The notes: generated from the letters alone by a model not told the origin. Positions 35,952 through 48,700 are shown, counted from the first letter of the stretch. The stretch is DNA of 64,000 nt from Sequoia sempervirens (GCA_007258455.2 VDFB02000001.1:17914162-17978161), one strand, 5' to 3'. Numbers and translations are program-made.

Positions 35952-38900
35952 ATGGCATCGGGCATGTATCAACAACCTATGATTCCAATATTTTATGGGA
36001 AGAATTATGATAATTGGGCTTTTAGAATGAAATTAACATTTGAGTCATATGAGTTATCAGACATAGTTTTAAATGGTTATATTGAACCACAAGATGAATC
36101 TACTTTAAGTGTTGATGAAAAGAAAAAGCTTGATGAAATTAGGCAAAAGAATAGAAGGGCTTTGCAGATAATTGGATAGGCATTGGATGATTCAGTTGTT
36201 GGAAGGATTAAACCAGCCACTACAGCCAAGCAAGCATGGGACATTCTAGAGATGACATATCAAGGTACTACTAAGGTAAAAATTGCCAAACTACAAGCAC
36301 TTAGAAGAGAATTTGAAAATTTGCAAATGAAAGATTCTGAATCAATAGACCAATTCACATATCGTGTTACGAATTTGGTTAATCAAATAAGGAAAAATGG
36401 TGATGAGCTAATAGATCAAAAGGTTGTAGAAAAGGTTTTAAGAAGTTTTCCTAGAAAATTTGATGCAATTGTTGTGGTAATTGAGGAATCTAAGGATTTG
36501 ACTACATATTCTATGGATGAGTTGGTTGGTTCTTTGAAAAATTATGAAGACAAGTTGAACAGAAATGACAATACCTCATTGGAGAATGCATTCAAAACAC
36601 AAATGACATTTGGCAGAGGCAGAGGAAGAGGAAATCCTGGATTTAGAGGAAGAGGAAGAGGAAGATATAATTACCAAAGAGAAGAAAGGAGGAGTCTAGA
36701 TCCAGGAGGAAGGAGAAATCAAAGTTTCAACTCAAGAGGATGCAATAACAATTAGGCACCACAAAGGTATGATAAGTCTAATGTTCAATGTTATTATTGC
36801 AAGAAGTATGGTCACTTGGCAAATGAATGTCGAAAGAAACAAGCAGATATGGGAAAACAAAATGCAAATTTCTCTGAGAGTAGTTCTGAGACATTGTTTA
36901 TTACTTGTAATGTAGCCAAAGAAAGTACAAGTAACATTTGGTTTTTTGATAGTGGTTGAAGTAATCATATGACTGGAAATAAAGAGTTATTTGAGAATTT
37001 GGATACTTCTGTTAAATTAGAAATTAAATTGGGTAATGATAACATAGTGGAAGTCATGGGAAAAAGGTGCAATTAATGTAATAACAAAACTTGGTAAGAA
37101 AACTATTCCTGATGTTTATTTTGTACCCAGTTTGAAGCATAATCTCATAAGTGTGGGACAACTCACTCAAAAGGGCTATAGAGTTTCTTTTGAAAACAAT
37201 GTGTGCACTATATTTGATATTTTTCCTAGTAACATGGTGATTGCCAAGATTGAAATGACAAACAATAGAATGTTCCCACTTCGCATGAAAAGTGAAATGG
37301 TGGAGGAGATTGGAGCAAGTTTCAAGGCATCAAGTCAAGATCAAGCATGGAAATGGCATTTAAGGTATGGCCATCTAAACTTCAAAGGCTTATGTTTGTT
37401 GCAAAGGAAGAATATGGTAAGTGGTTTACCCTCCATTGAAGCACCATTAAGTACATGTGAAAGTTGTATTTTGGCTAAGCAACATAGAAAGAGTTTTCCA
37501 AAAGAAATGCCATATAGAGCTTGGGCACCTTTAGAAATTGTGCATACAGATTTATGTGGTCCAATGCAAACCCCATCATTAGGGGGGAGTATTTATTTTC
37601 TAACATTCATTGATGACTTTAGTAGAAAAACATGGGTTTATTTTCTTAAATACAAATCTGAAACATTTGGCAAGTTCAAGGAATTCAAGGCATTGGTTGA
37701 GAAACAGAGTGGCCTATCCATCAAGGTATTGAGATCAGATAGAGGAGGATAATACAAGTCAAATGAGTTTTTGGATTATTCTAGGTATCATGGAATAAAG
37801 AAGCAATTCACTACAAGTTACACACCTCAGCAGAATGGTGTTGCAGAAAGGAAGAATCGAACAATAATGGAGATGGCAAGGAGCATGTTGAAAGGTAAGA
37901 ATCTACCTAATGAGTATTGGGCTGAGGCAGTTGCTTTTGCAGTTTATATCTTGAATAGGAGTCCAACAAAGATTGTGAGGGACATGATTCCACAACAAGC
38001 ATGGAGTGGTAAGCATCATAGTGTTTCTCATTTTAGAGTATTTGGTTGTATTGCATATGCACATGTGCCTAAAGAAACAAGAAGTAAATTGGATGATAAA
38101 AGTGAAAAATGCATTTTTATTGGTTATGATGAGCAATCTAAGGCATATAAGTTGTTTAATCCTATAACTAAGAAAGTCATTGTAAGTAGAGATGTTGTAT
38201 TCAAAGAAGAGGAATCTTGGGATGGAAATATAGATAAGACAATTGTAGGTACAAGAATAATACCATATGAAGAACAAGAAGAAAAAGGTCAAGGGGAACA
38301 AGGAAAACAATCAAATGAGCAAGAAGGAACACAGTCAAGAATTCCACAAGGAGAAAACTTACAAAGGCAAGTTGAGCAAGGAGAATCATCAAGTCCACAA
38401 GTAAGTAATGACTCAAATCCTACACTTGCATCATTAAGACCAAGACTAAGAGGCGAAAAGACTAGGAGCTTGCAAGATATATATGATCAAGGAGATAGGA
38501 TATATTTGCAATCTAATTTTTCTTTATTTGCTCAAGATCCTATATATTTTGAAGATGCAATTAAGGAAGAACATTGGATTAATGCAATGAATGATGAAAT
38601 GGAATCTATTGAGAAAAATGATACATGGGATCTAGTTGATTTACCTAAGGATAAAGAATGCATAGGAGTGAAATGGGTTTATAAAACTAAGTATAAGGCA
38701 AATGGAGAAGTTGACAAATATAAGGCAAGATTAGTAGCCAAGGGATTTGCACAAGAATATGGAGTTGATTATAATGAAACATTTGCACCCATAGCAAGAC
38801 TTGATACTATTAGAATGGTACTAGCCATTGCAGCCCAAAACAATTGGAAGGCTTATCAAATGGATGTCAAATCAGCTTTCTTGAATGGATATTTAGAAGA

Positions 38901-40069
38901 AGAGGTTTATGTGCAACAACCACCAAGATTTGAAATAAAAGGTTATGAAAACAAAGTTTACAGGTTGAAGAAGGCACTTTATGGATTAAAGCAAGCACCA
39001 AGAGTGTGGTATAGTAGGATAGATTCATACATGATAAAGAATGAATTTAGCAAAAGCACTAGTGAACCTACACTATACACCAAAGTCAACGAGCATGGTC
39101 AGATTTTGATTGTTTGCTTATATGTTGATGATTTGATCTTTACAGGTAATCTTTCTATCGACATGTTTAAATCAGCAATGAAAAAGGAATTTGAGATGAC
39201 AAATTTGGGTTTAATGAAATATTTTCTTGGCATTGAAGTCACTCAGAATGATAAGGGCATTTTCATTTGTCAAAGTAAATATGCAAAAGATGTTTTGAGG
39301 AGGTTTAGATTGATAAACTGCAGTCCAGTTTCCACTCCTGTGGCAATAGGAATAAAACTAAGTAGAGAAGATAATGAAATGGATTATAATTCAACTATAT
39401 TTAGAAAATTGGTTGGTAGCTTGATGTATCTCACAACAACTAGGCCAGATATAATGTATGGAGTTAGTTTGATTTCTAGATTCATGGATGCACAAAAAAA
39501 TTCACATTGGCAAGCAGGAAAAAGGTTATTAAGGTACATTGCAGGCTATGAATCATGGTATATTGTATTCTACTTCAGATAATTTTCAGTTGGTTGGATA
39601 CACAGATAGTGATTTTGTAGGAAGTATTGATGACAAAAAGAGTACATCTGGATATGCATTTCATCTTGGAATAGGAGTTGTGGCATGGGCGTCAAAGAAA
39701 CAACCAATAGTGACAATCTCATCAGCAGAAGCAGAGTATGTAGCAGGTACATCAACAACATGTCAAGCAGTTTGGATGCGAAGAATCTTGAAGGATCTAA
39801 TGCATGAGCAAGAGGAGCCTACTACAATCTATTGTGATAACAAGTCCACCATTGCACTATCAAAGAATCATATTTTTCACAAGAGGACAAAACACATTGA
39901 CACTAGATATCACTTCATTCGAGAATTGGTCAACAATGGAGAACTCATTCTACAACATTGCAGATCAAAGGAGCAACTTGCAGACATATTCACAAAGGCG
40001 TTAGCACAAGAACAATTTAAATATTTGAGAGAAATATTGGGCATTGTAAATATTGATGTAATTAGTTGA
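35952..40069 (+). pseudogene. Copia gag-pol polyprotein, four stops and two frameshifts
   Basis: The ATG at 35952 starts gag. In-frame TAG at 36177 and 36753 interrupt it. The CCHC knuckle is at 36789-36830. The protease site reads DSG then TGA (36957-36959) where DSGCSNHMTG is usual. A one-base gain in an A-run near 37062-37066 shifts the frame. Integrase follows, with the HHCC region (WHLRYGH ... CESC), VHTDLCGPM and NGVAERKNRTI, broken by TAA at 37750. Reverse transcriptase shows YQMDVKSAFLNG, LYGLKQAPR and YVDD (39121-39132). A one-base loss near 39545 shifts into RNase H (GYTDSDF, SSAEAEY, YCDNKS), ending at 40069. Order gag-PR-INT-RT-RH defines copia. At intact length it would be about 1,370 residues. 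The sublineage was not determined. Confidence 0.95.
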
Positions 40070-40078
40070 TAGTAGAAA

Positions 40079-40089
40079 TTAGGGGGGAG
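40079..40089 (+). other. Polypurine tract
   Basis: TTAGGGGGGAG directly before the 3' LTR. Confidence 0.88.
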
Positions 40090-40429
40090 TGTTGGAACTA
40101 TCTAGTAATTTCCACTGCCTTCATCTCCTTCAACCGTCAGCATTAAATTTCCCAACTATACCACCGTCCACAATAAATCCTCCATCCAGAAATATTGACA
40201 GTCAATGATCATGTTTTTCTGTCTGCATTAAAACACCTCATCTAGAATGTCTGCGATAAGAGGCAAGAAAGAAATGTGAGCAAATTTCTGGAGACTTCTG
40301 TATTGTTCTAAAGACCTCTATAAATAGAGGCTAATTGTAATCGTTTTGATTCAAGGGAGCAATAAAAATCAAGTTTATTGTGCCGTAGCACATTGTCTTC
40401 TATACTCTGTTTTGCCTCTGCCCACATCA
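40090..40429 (+). repeat. 3' LTR of the copia element
   Basis: 340 bp, TGTTGGAACTATC...CCCACATCA. It lacks about 10 bases present in the 5' LTR near 35463 and carries scattered substitutions. AATAAA is at 40361-40366. Confidence 0.93.
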
Positions 40430-40434
40430 CTGTG

Positions 40435-41659
40435 GGGAGAGGAGTATTTGAGCAGTGGAGAGAAATGTGGCAGGAAAGCCGCCAATGGTGGTGTGCTGTG
40501 GAGAAGACTGTTGGAGGAGCCGTGTTGCAGGTAAATGCATCCTTCCAATGGAATTCCACTTGAGCAAGTTGAACAAGCGCAAAAAACATAATAATGTAGC
40601 AAATATTTTGAACACCAAGTTGCAAATGCTGATATGGAGGTTGTCATGGGAAATTTCCACCACTAAGACAAGTTATATACTACCTTAGATATTCAACCTG
40701 GTTCCAGAAGTGTTCATCAAGCCATGCTAGCTAGCTTAGCACCACGCTGCCCCTCAGTACTCCACAGGGGCATTAGGATTTGCAAATTTCAGGCGTACAT
40801 ATACAACATCTACGCACCATATAATAGGATTATTTGAAGGCGATTATCCCAGCCGCCATATCTCTATGATCACGAAGGATTAGAATTCATAAGTGAAGTC
40901 GTTGAAGGCGATTATCCCAGCCGCCATATCTCTATGATCACGAAGGATTAGAATTCATAAGTGAAGTCGTTGTAGGTGCAAAAGTGGTGTGGTGCCATTT
41001 CCTCCCAATCAACGAATTCTTTCCACGCAATCTGCACACTAGATTAGTAGTGCATGAGGCCCACGTGAGGGCTCTACAATCGCAGGTTCCACAACAAAGA
41101 ACAGGTCGCGTGAGACTTTAGAAGCCTCTTAATTTTTTGTAGAAACTATGTGGGAGTCTCAGTTGATGAGTATTTCTTCTTCAGAGACCATAATATACAA
41201 GCTTGCACAAGAAACTCTTTCAAACCCAGCCGATTTCTAATGACATAGACTGCAAACTCAAACGCCCCAAATGCCTACCACAAAGTCTCAGGAACCTGCA
41301 CACAAACTCTTGCAAAACCGCCCCTAGATGAGCAGAGACATCACAACCTCTATAAGGAGAGATATCACGATTTTCTTAGCAGTTACGCCAAACCAGAGAT
41401 TATGCCACATGCAGATCGTGCTCATGCAGAGGTTTAAAACGCCAGCCGACAGTTTGGAGATTACAAATTTTCTACCAAAATGGCGGATTCGCAGAGAGCA
41501 GATTGGCCCTTTGCTAATTTTGTTTTTTTCTTATTTAGTAAAATACAGATTACACACAAACGGAGATAATTTTTACATGCAAAAAAAATTGAATGGAACT
41601 CTAAACTAGACTTGATGCAAGCTTTTGGGAAGGGTTTTTGCTACACTGCTTTGATACTA
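40435..41659 (-). other. Interior copy 2 of the tandem element, right part
   Basis: Continues 33856-35255 after the copia insertion and is collinear with 32216-33381. A primer-binding site, reverse of 41648-41659 (TAGTATCAAAGC), adjoins LTR C. Non-coding. Confidence 0.75.
40836..40971. repeat. Perfect 68-bp tandem duplication
   Basis: Two identical units, 40836-40903 and 40904-40971, each starting GAAGGCGATTATCCCAGCC. Interior copy 1 has this segment once (from about 32629), so the duplication arose after the interiors separated. Confidence 0.95.
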
Positions 41660-42117
41660 TGTTAGGATTTTCATCCAAGATCATGACAGCAAAAGCCTTG
41701 TGCTTCTACCAAAAGCCACCTGCACACAATGATCAGCCTAATTCACATTAGATTTAATTTGAATATACAATGATCTTGCAAAAATAAGTAAGGAAGAGGC
41801 AATACACCTATGATGTGGATTGATAAGTACCCCATGATGTGGCACAAATGAGAAGATAAGTGTTCTTGAGGTGTCAATCTTAGGATCGCTTGGAATGTGC
41901 AAACCAACAACCTATTTGACCAAGTGTTGAGCGATCTTTGAGGTGAGATAGAAAGTCTTCCAACCTCAAAAAGGTAGCACATGAGGTTTACCAAATAACT
42001 CGGTAACCTCTAGAGGTCTAAAAGGTTGCACATTCAATTAAAGAAGATGTTGTCTAACTTCATCAACCTAAGTACACTTTTAAAGTATAGTGAATAGATA
42101 AATTATTCACTCCAATA
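41660..42117 (-). repeat. LTR C of the tandem element
   Basis: 458 bp, TGTTAGGATTTTC...CACTCCAATA; the terminal CA has become TA. It has a short internal deletion near 41924 relative to LTRs A and B. As the rightmost copy of a minus element it is the 5' LTR. Confidence 0.78.
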
Positions 42118-42337
42118 AGAAAATCCTTTTGACACAAATATTAAGACACACTTGAATCTCATTTAATTTTTTGAATGAGATTATATGTATGTCCTCCCAT
42201 TCCACTCATGTCTCATCCACTCAATCTACTTTGCAATATGAAAATTATACATAACAACAATTTTGTAGATGCATCCCTCCTAAATAAAGCATCAATCAGA
42301 ATAGTATCCCCTTCTTGTATAATATATTGAATTCATA

Positions 42338-42825
42338 TCATAGTATCTTCATGACCCATTTCTTTTGTTCTTGAGATGACAACTCATATTTTATTAAATA
42401 TTCAAGACTATCATGATTTATCTTTACATCAAAATGGCTTCCGATTATAAATGGTCCATTTTGTTTGATTACATGAAGAATAGCGATTATCTTCTTTTTA
42501 TTAATAGGATTCAGTTTCAATAAATTCTTACCTTTGATTTTTAATCTTGGAATTGTAAATGTTCCTACCTTATTCATGTGTACCAATCCTATGCCATATC
42601 CTAAATTATTAAAATTATGCAATGAAGGTTTTAGAGAAATCAGCCATATGTAGAATTTGAGTGATGTATATGATTTCCTTTATCTTCTCATATTCCTTGG
42701 TTGGTACCTTATTCCACTAAAAGGATTCCTTTAATAAATATTTACGTTGTGCTACTATGATCACATACTCTCTACTAATCTAATAGTTGGTAATCCCTAA
42801 TAATTCATGAAGGTTCATAACCTAG
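42338..42825 (-). pseudogene. Ty3/gypsy reverse transcriptase-RNase H fossil
   Basis: Reading the minus strand from about 42825 across frames gives HELLGITNY, ADFSKTF, GYGIG and then INHDSLEYLI with SSQEQKKWVMKIL. These line up with the end of gypsy RT (the FLGLTNYYRRF and PDFSKPF region) and the start of RNase H (ASGYGIGAVL ... TDHxSLKYL). Several in-frame stops and at least one frame change are present. The longest open piece is 42338-42622. No LTRs or other domains of the parent element are visible nearby. Confidence 0.72.
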
Positions 42826-45770
42826 TCCTAGGTATTTTTCATTCTACTATGCCATTGATCTTATGAGGTTTCCTATTGATGCCATTGTGTGAAATATTAT
42901 GTGGGTTATTAAAATAGAGTGTGTCCACTTTATATGTAAAAAGTGGTAATTTTTTTCAAAAAAATAAGATTTTTTCATAATTGAGGAAATTTTTTAAGTT
43001 GTATATAGACTATTAACATGGTATAAAATTTAAAATCTAGTGTATTGTTTCTTATTTTCAAATATTTCATTTATTTTAATATTCAAATGATAAAAATTTG
43101 GTCTTATATAAGGTGTACAAAAGTGACCTTGTAAAAATAATATGTTGAAGACCAAAACATGCACATATGTGATGCACAAAATAATTAGTAAGTGAAAGAA
43201 TTTTTCAGAAATACTTTTGTGGAACTATGGATATTATGCTAAGGTTTAAATATGATATCATATTTTCTAAATTTTTAGTGGATATTCTTTTAGTTAATTT
43301 TTATTAGGGTTAAGGTAATTTAGAAAACCCTCATGTATGGACCACATAATTTAATTGAAAAACTATGATATGATTTTTTTTCATTTTACAAAATAATGTT
43401 TGTATTAGTAACACAATTTTTTTCAAACAAAATTCAAAATAAAAAAGTTATTAAAAAAATATTAGTATATTTTATTTCAAGTTTATAAGGATTTTTGTTT
43501 ATATAATAATATAAATATATTAAAATATGTTAAAAAAAAAAAAATTTACATATTAAAAAACTAGATATTGCCTTCTATAATGAGTTTAATTATGTTCATT
43601 TTTGAAAGTCAATAACAAAAATAAATTTAAGAAAAATGCCCTAAAAGGGATATAAATTTTTAGTGAATCTTCACCTAACAAAATAATTTTTATGGCAAAT
43701 AAATTGTAATTTTGGAAGAAAAAAGGTTGATGGTTAACATTTTAAAATTTGTTCACATTTTGGTTTTTTCTGGAAATTTTTTCCATGTGATTCTTATTTA
43801 AAAATAATGCATTGGCTGATGAAAATATTATATGCTAAATGATAAATCTTGCTCGTCCAATCAATGTAGATCAATGACTTAAGTTTTGTTTAGGTCTAAG
43901 TTCTAACACACTCAAAATTGAACTTAAATTTTCTAGAATAGGTCTCCTTAAGAGACAAGTGCCAATAAAATTTGTAGTTTTTCCCACCAAAGCACAAGAT
44001 TTAAGATGCTAATGTATTTCAAAGTAGCATCCCATTTTCCATTCTAATCTTAAAATATTCAATGGTCGTGTCTCTACTTATTTTCTTGTCTTAAGATATT
44101 CACACATGAATTATAAGATGGGAGTTTTAAGGTTCACTAGAAATATTAGTTCATGACCATCCACAAGGTGATATAGAGATATTCATAAGGTTATTTCTAA
44201 TCTAGTTATTTTAACTATAGTGTAAATATAAGCATATTATGTCAATCTCTTGTGTGTTTATATCAAAATCTATTATGTCATCCAAAAAATATGAGTGGAT
44301 TTAGGAAAATGATTTTCCAATAGGTAATAATTTGAGGAAGATTTCAAAGTTACCCTATTAGAAACTTATCACTTAACAAAATTCAAAGAAGAAAAGGTAG
44401 GTCAATAATCACAAGACAAAAAATATGGAATTTTATACTTGGTGTTCATAAATACCATAAAAAAATTGTTCATTATTTTATTAGAGTAGCATTTTAGTTT
44501 TTATATTTAAATCAAATAGGTGTATAACTAATAGCTATGATAGTGAAATTGTGCCAAAATTGTGTTGATGAATCCTACAAACTCTAGACCATTTTTACAA
44601 ATTTGATGACTTATACTAACTAATTACAATGATATGGATAAGATACATATTATATAGGTATGAATATTAGATATATCCACATGTAGATCTTTAAAAGGAA
44701 AGGACAATAGTACCCTACTCATAAAATATGATAACCAATTATGTTACTTCAAGCATGCCTAGTTCCAAATTTATCATGAAACTCCTTCCAAACTTATGCA
44801 ATTTATTGCTTATTCAAACACCTTAGGTAAATTAAATAAAGGTTTATCCTATATAAATTGTATCCTAATAATGAAATTGATATAGTTGATATTCAAGGCT
44901 TCCATTTGTGTTGAATTCATCTTATTGAGGTACTATTTAGGTAGCAAATAAGGAACAAAATCTTCATGCTAGTTATCCTTAGTTGGTTATTCAAAATATG
45001 GCTGTTTGGGTTATTATGGATCTATCAAAATATTTTAGGTCATCATATCCCTAATAGATAAGGATCTACAAATTAGCAAGGGAATTAAGCATGTATTTCG
45101 TCTCCACTTTTCTATAAGATTTCCACAGTCACAATCTCCATAAGTTATTCATTACCCTCCAATGTATGAGCATAAACCAATGGTTTCTTTATTTCTTTCA
45201 AATATACTTTAAACTTATGGGGAAAAATATAAAATAACTTCTCTATTGTTACCAATTAGTTTTGTATAATATTGGTTTTGAGATTAATAACTCATTTATC
45301 ATCTAATTATAAATCATCTTGATAATATTTTTCAATCATTTATGATTTAAAAATATCAAAGTCACTTATAAAAAATATGATATTATTATCATCTTCAAGA
45401 ACTTTAAATTTTATCTTTTTAACAAGAACTAAAGGAATAGAGACAACTTATATAGATATTTCCTTTAATTTGGGATGTGTGACATGTTCCAACGTGTTAG
45501 CTACAATAGAAAAGGAATACACTAAAAAAATTCTTTTTATTGAAACAATATTCTTGTTAAAGGAATCAAAATATTCTATAAAATTTTATACCCAACTAAG
45601 ATGAATTAAGTGAAATAGGGGTCCACCTTTTAGGAGATGGTACTAGGGGGTTATGACCTATTTCACTCTTACTACATTCAAGGAAACCCTAGTGATTTCA
45701 ACCTAATGATATAATTATGGGAAGAGATGGCTACAAGGTCTCCTTGGGTGTTATTAAACAAAGGGGGTTC
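42826..45770. other. AT-rich intergenic DNA, no feature seen
   Basis: 2.9 kb of very AT-rich sequence with many A and T runs. Short ORFs (for example 45377-45604) have no recognisable features. It is probably old, decayed repeat DNA. Confidence 0.45.
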
Positions 45771-45775
45771 ACTAG

Positions 45776-47529
45776 TGAACCAAAAAAGTTTGGGTAGGGC
45801 TTATAGACTACTCTTGCACTCTTAGGATTGCTTCACCTAAACTAAGAGAGATAAACCCGACTCAAAAGTCTAGGTGGTTCACTTAAATTAAGATGTGTAT
45901 TATGTTACCAAGGCTAAATGAGATGACCTAAATGAAACTAAGCTAATAAATTTATTGATTATGAATACAAAACCTAATAAACAAGTGATGTTTGAAAACA
46001 CATTGTGATATGTAGAAAACACCTAGAGATTAATGCAAATTGTAATAGAACTGGAAAAAACTAAAAGTGTGCACCTAGAATATGGATGGAGACTAGAAAT
46101 GAAATTTGATCTTTATTTTTAGGCCTAGTGGGACTACGTCACCATTCTAGGTGACTCAGTCCCAGTTCTGTAAAATTATGTCAGAACCTATTTCTCACAA
46201 AAGGGTATCTAAAAATGCAGAAAATTGAATATTAACCTAGAAGTGGGACTCATTCACCACTCATGGTGAATGAGTCCAATTTTTAATTTCTAAATATTCA
46301 AAAGTGGAATCTAGAGCTTCTGATGTGCACTTTGATTCTCTACAGTTGTCTGCTTCCGCAACTCTGATTTTTGAACCTGAAAAAATGAGTTTTTGTTGAT
46401 ATTTTGACTTGTTGAATGAAGAAAAGACATGACCAACTTGAAAATTTTATCCTCAATCATTTCAAAGCATCCAAGATACCTAAATCTACATACACACAAG
46501 AAAAGAGAGAGAAATGTTGAATGTTAAGTCATGGGGGTTTTCCTTGGTCAAACCCCTTTTAGGTAATTAAACCAAAATGATGGAAGCATGGAATGAAACA
46601 TGAAATAATGTAATTGATTACCTTATCATGATGTTTGATCTTGAAAATATGTAGAAAAACATGAAAAATATGCCCTTGAATGTCTGAAAATTGATCTTGA
46701 ATGGCTTATAATGTTAGAACTATAGTTTGCTTGAGAAGATAAATGATGAATGAGTTGTAAAAAATGAGTTGAGAGATATGTAAATTAGGGCTTAGAAGGT
46801 TGTATTTATAGGAAATTCACCTAGTTTACTTGTTAATACCTCATCATAGGATGACATGATATAAAATTAAACTTAAATTTTACCTCTTTCCCACTCAAAG
46901 GTCAAAAATGGGCCAAATGGGACTCATTTGCCATGGATGGTGAATGGGTCCCACAGGGACCATTTTGACAGCTAAGATGCCAAGAGATAAGGAAATAAGG
47001 TTTAAATTGCAACTTTGTCAGGTATTTGATCAATTTAAGCCTTAGAACGCACAATATGGGTTAATAGGGGCCTATTAGTGATGATGTAAAGGTCAATTAG
47101 GGATTGTGACACTAAATTCATTGTGAAAGTGTGATTTGAATACACTTTACAACACTAAATGAGGTCCACATAGCCTAGGAAGGCACAAGAACCAATGTGA
47201 ATGTGTGGGACACATTATAACACTAGTTTATCATTAAGTTTAAGTTACAAGCCTTCTAAATTGATTTGAGAATGTTATTAAACACATTTTATAATGTTGA
47301 ATTAGGGAGAAATGAGTTTATTAAGTCTAGAAAAGAGTGAAATTTCTTTACAACACATTACAACACCTTTACAAGATATCAATAAAATGATGTTATTCAA
47401 TTTGCAAGGGTCCAAGACTAGTGTGGATGCATAAAATTCCTCACAACACTTGAATCAAGGCCTCATTTAGTCAAATTTATCATGAATTATTCCCATGTCA
47501 AGTAAGAGGTCCTTTTTTTCTATGATGCA
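45776..47529 (-). repeat. 3' LTR of the complete family F element
   Basis: 1754 bp, TGAACCAAAAAAG...TATGATGCA on the plus strand. It carries palindrome copies at 46132-46165, 46246-46277 (perfect 14-bp arms) and 46919-46952. Confidence 0.83.
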
Positions 47530-47545
47530 TTTAGCCCCCACTTTA
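47530..47545 (-). other. Polypurine tract
   Basis: On the minus strand, AAAGTGGGGGCTAAA abuts the LTR start TGCATCATAG. The other copies have related tracts in the same place (about 55442-55457 and 23282-23296). Confidence 0.65.
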
Positions 47546-48700
47546 GTGAGAGGATGAACTTGCTTCAAACTCACACTAAAGTAGAAATTCAAGAGAGATC
47601 CAAGTGTACAGATGTAGATGACAAAGAATGACAAAGATTAAATGAGGTTGTGCAAGCCCCTAGGATCCAAGATCCTAAGTCAAGGCAACAAGATATGCAA
47701 TCATGCAATGGCAAGAAGAGAAAGGTGAAAATGAAAAGGTGGATCAAGCTTCAAATGTTTATCCAACTAGTAGTGGATTAGATTTAGGCTTGTTTGTTTT
47801 AGAAACAAAATACATACTCACTCTCGAGTGAAAAAACTCTTGGTTGTCCGTCGGGTGAGAATTCCACAACATACTCACTCTGGGGCCACGTAACTTATGA
47901 TTGTCCACGGGGTGAGAAATCTCAAATGGGAGAAACATATGCTAGTTGGTATGCACTAAAACACATAGGTGGCTATGGGGAAAGTCATGCCTCAAAATGG
48001 GCTTCCCACTCAACCATATCAAATTTATACCTCTTGATAACTTTAATAAGGCACCACAAAGGAAAATGGTTTTCGAGCTCTACAAGGTAAGAAAAACTTC
48101 CTATGCTTGACACTCATAGACATTGCTAATGAAGAATAGAGTAAGGATTGTTTCAAAGGGATTTTGTTTTGTTCGTGCAATGTGTCATCTTAGGAAACAT
48201 CATGTCTAATGTTCCCAAGAGAGGATATGTGGAAATCTTCTCATCTTGTTTCCAAGAGGGGACAAGTGCAAGGTCTCATCCTGGGCAACATTGTACCTAA
48301 TGCTTCCAAGAGAGGAAATCGCAAGAAAAAGAAAATAACACAATGAAATGTGAGTGGTGATGTATTCCCCCACTTTAAATTAGTTGCAAACACTAATACT
48401 ATGAGAAATTTCTTTAAAGTAGAAGAAGGATAAATGAGAGCTTACTAAGAAAGCCCTATGCCAAGTCATATGTTTTTGATAAGCTACACCATGAATAAAG
48501 GGTAATATGTTATATGTGAGCCAACTTAAGGCATGTCGTCCACATCCCAACCTTACTCTTATGTATTCATGAAAGGTTAATGACTAGCCAAAGGAGGCAA
48601 CCACAAGTGACATACGAGGAGAAGGCTATCAAACACCTTGCTCCCACTTAGTGCAAGACAAAGGTGAGCTTAAATGATTGTAGGTGAGAGTGAAAATTGT
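47546..48700 (-). other. 3' non-coding interior of the complete family F element
   Basis: About 1.15 kb without a convincing ORF. It shares segments with 55460-57100 and, reversed, with 21779-23296, so it is a conserved part of the element. Confidence 0.6.

Larger units (their letters stand above)
35256..40429 (+). mobile_element. Ty1/copia retrotransposon, decayed
   Basis: 5.17 kb, with LTRs at 35256-35604 and 40090-40429 that are roughly 95% alike by eye. It has a Met-initiator-type primer-binding site and a purine tract before the 3' LTR. The flanks are TTGTG (35251-35255) and CTGTG (40430-40434), a target duplication with one change. It is the only element here with protease, integrase, reverse transcriptase and RNase H in copia order. 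Stops and frameshifts leave it unable to make the polyprotein. It lies in the opposite orientation to the host element. Confidence 0.95.
30344..42117 (-). mobile_element. Three-LTR, two-interior tandem non-coding retroelement
   Basis: Three direct LTR copies (30344-30818, 33382-33855, 41660-42117) are separated by two copies of one interior: 30819-33381, and 33856-35255 plus 40435-41659. Without the copia insertion, the second interior is about 2.63 kb against 2.56 kb. The difference is almost exactly a 68-bp local duplication. Orientation is minus: reverse-complement primer-binding sites (TGGTATC...) sit left of LTRs B and C, and purine tracts sit right of LTRs A and B. The outer flanks AGATA (30339-30343) and AGAAA (42118-42122) look like one worn target duplication. 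No coding capacity is seen, so it is a LARD-like element amplified in tandem, probably by unequal recombination. Confidence 0.82.

Noticed and set aside
37903..38416. Minus-strand ORFs of 71-135 residues
   Set aside because: They are antisense shadows of the copia integrase-RT coding region.
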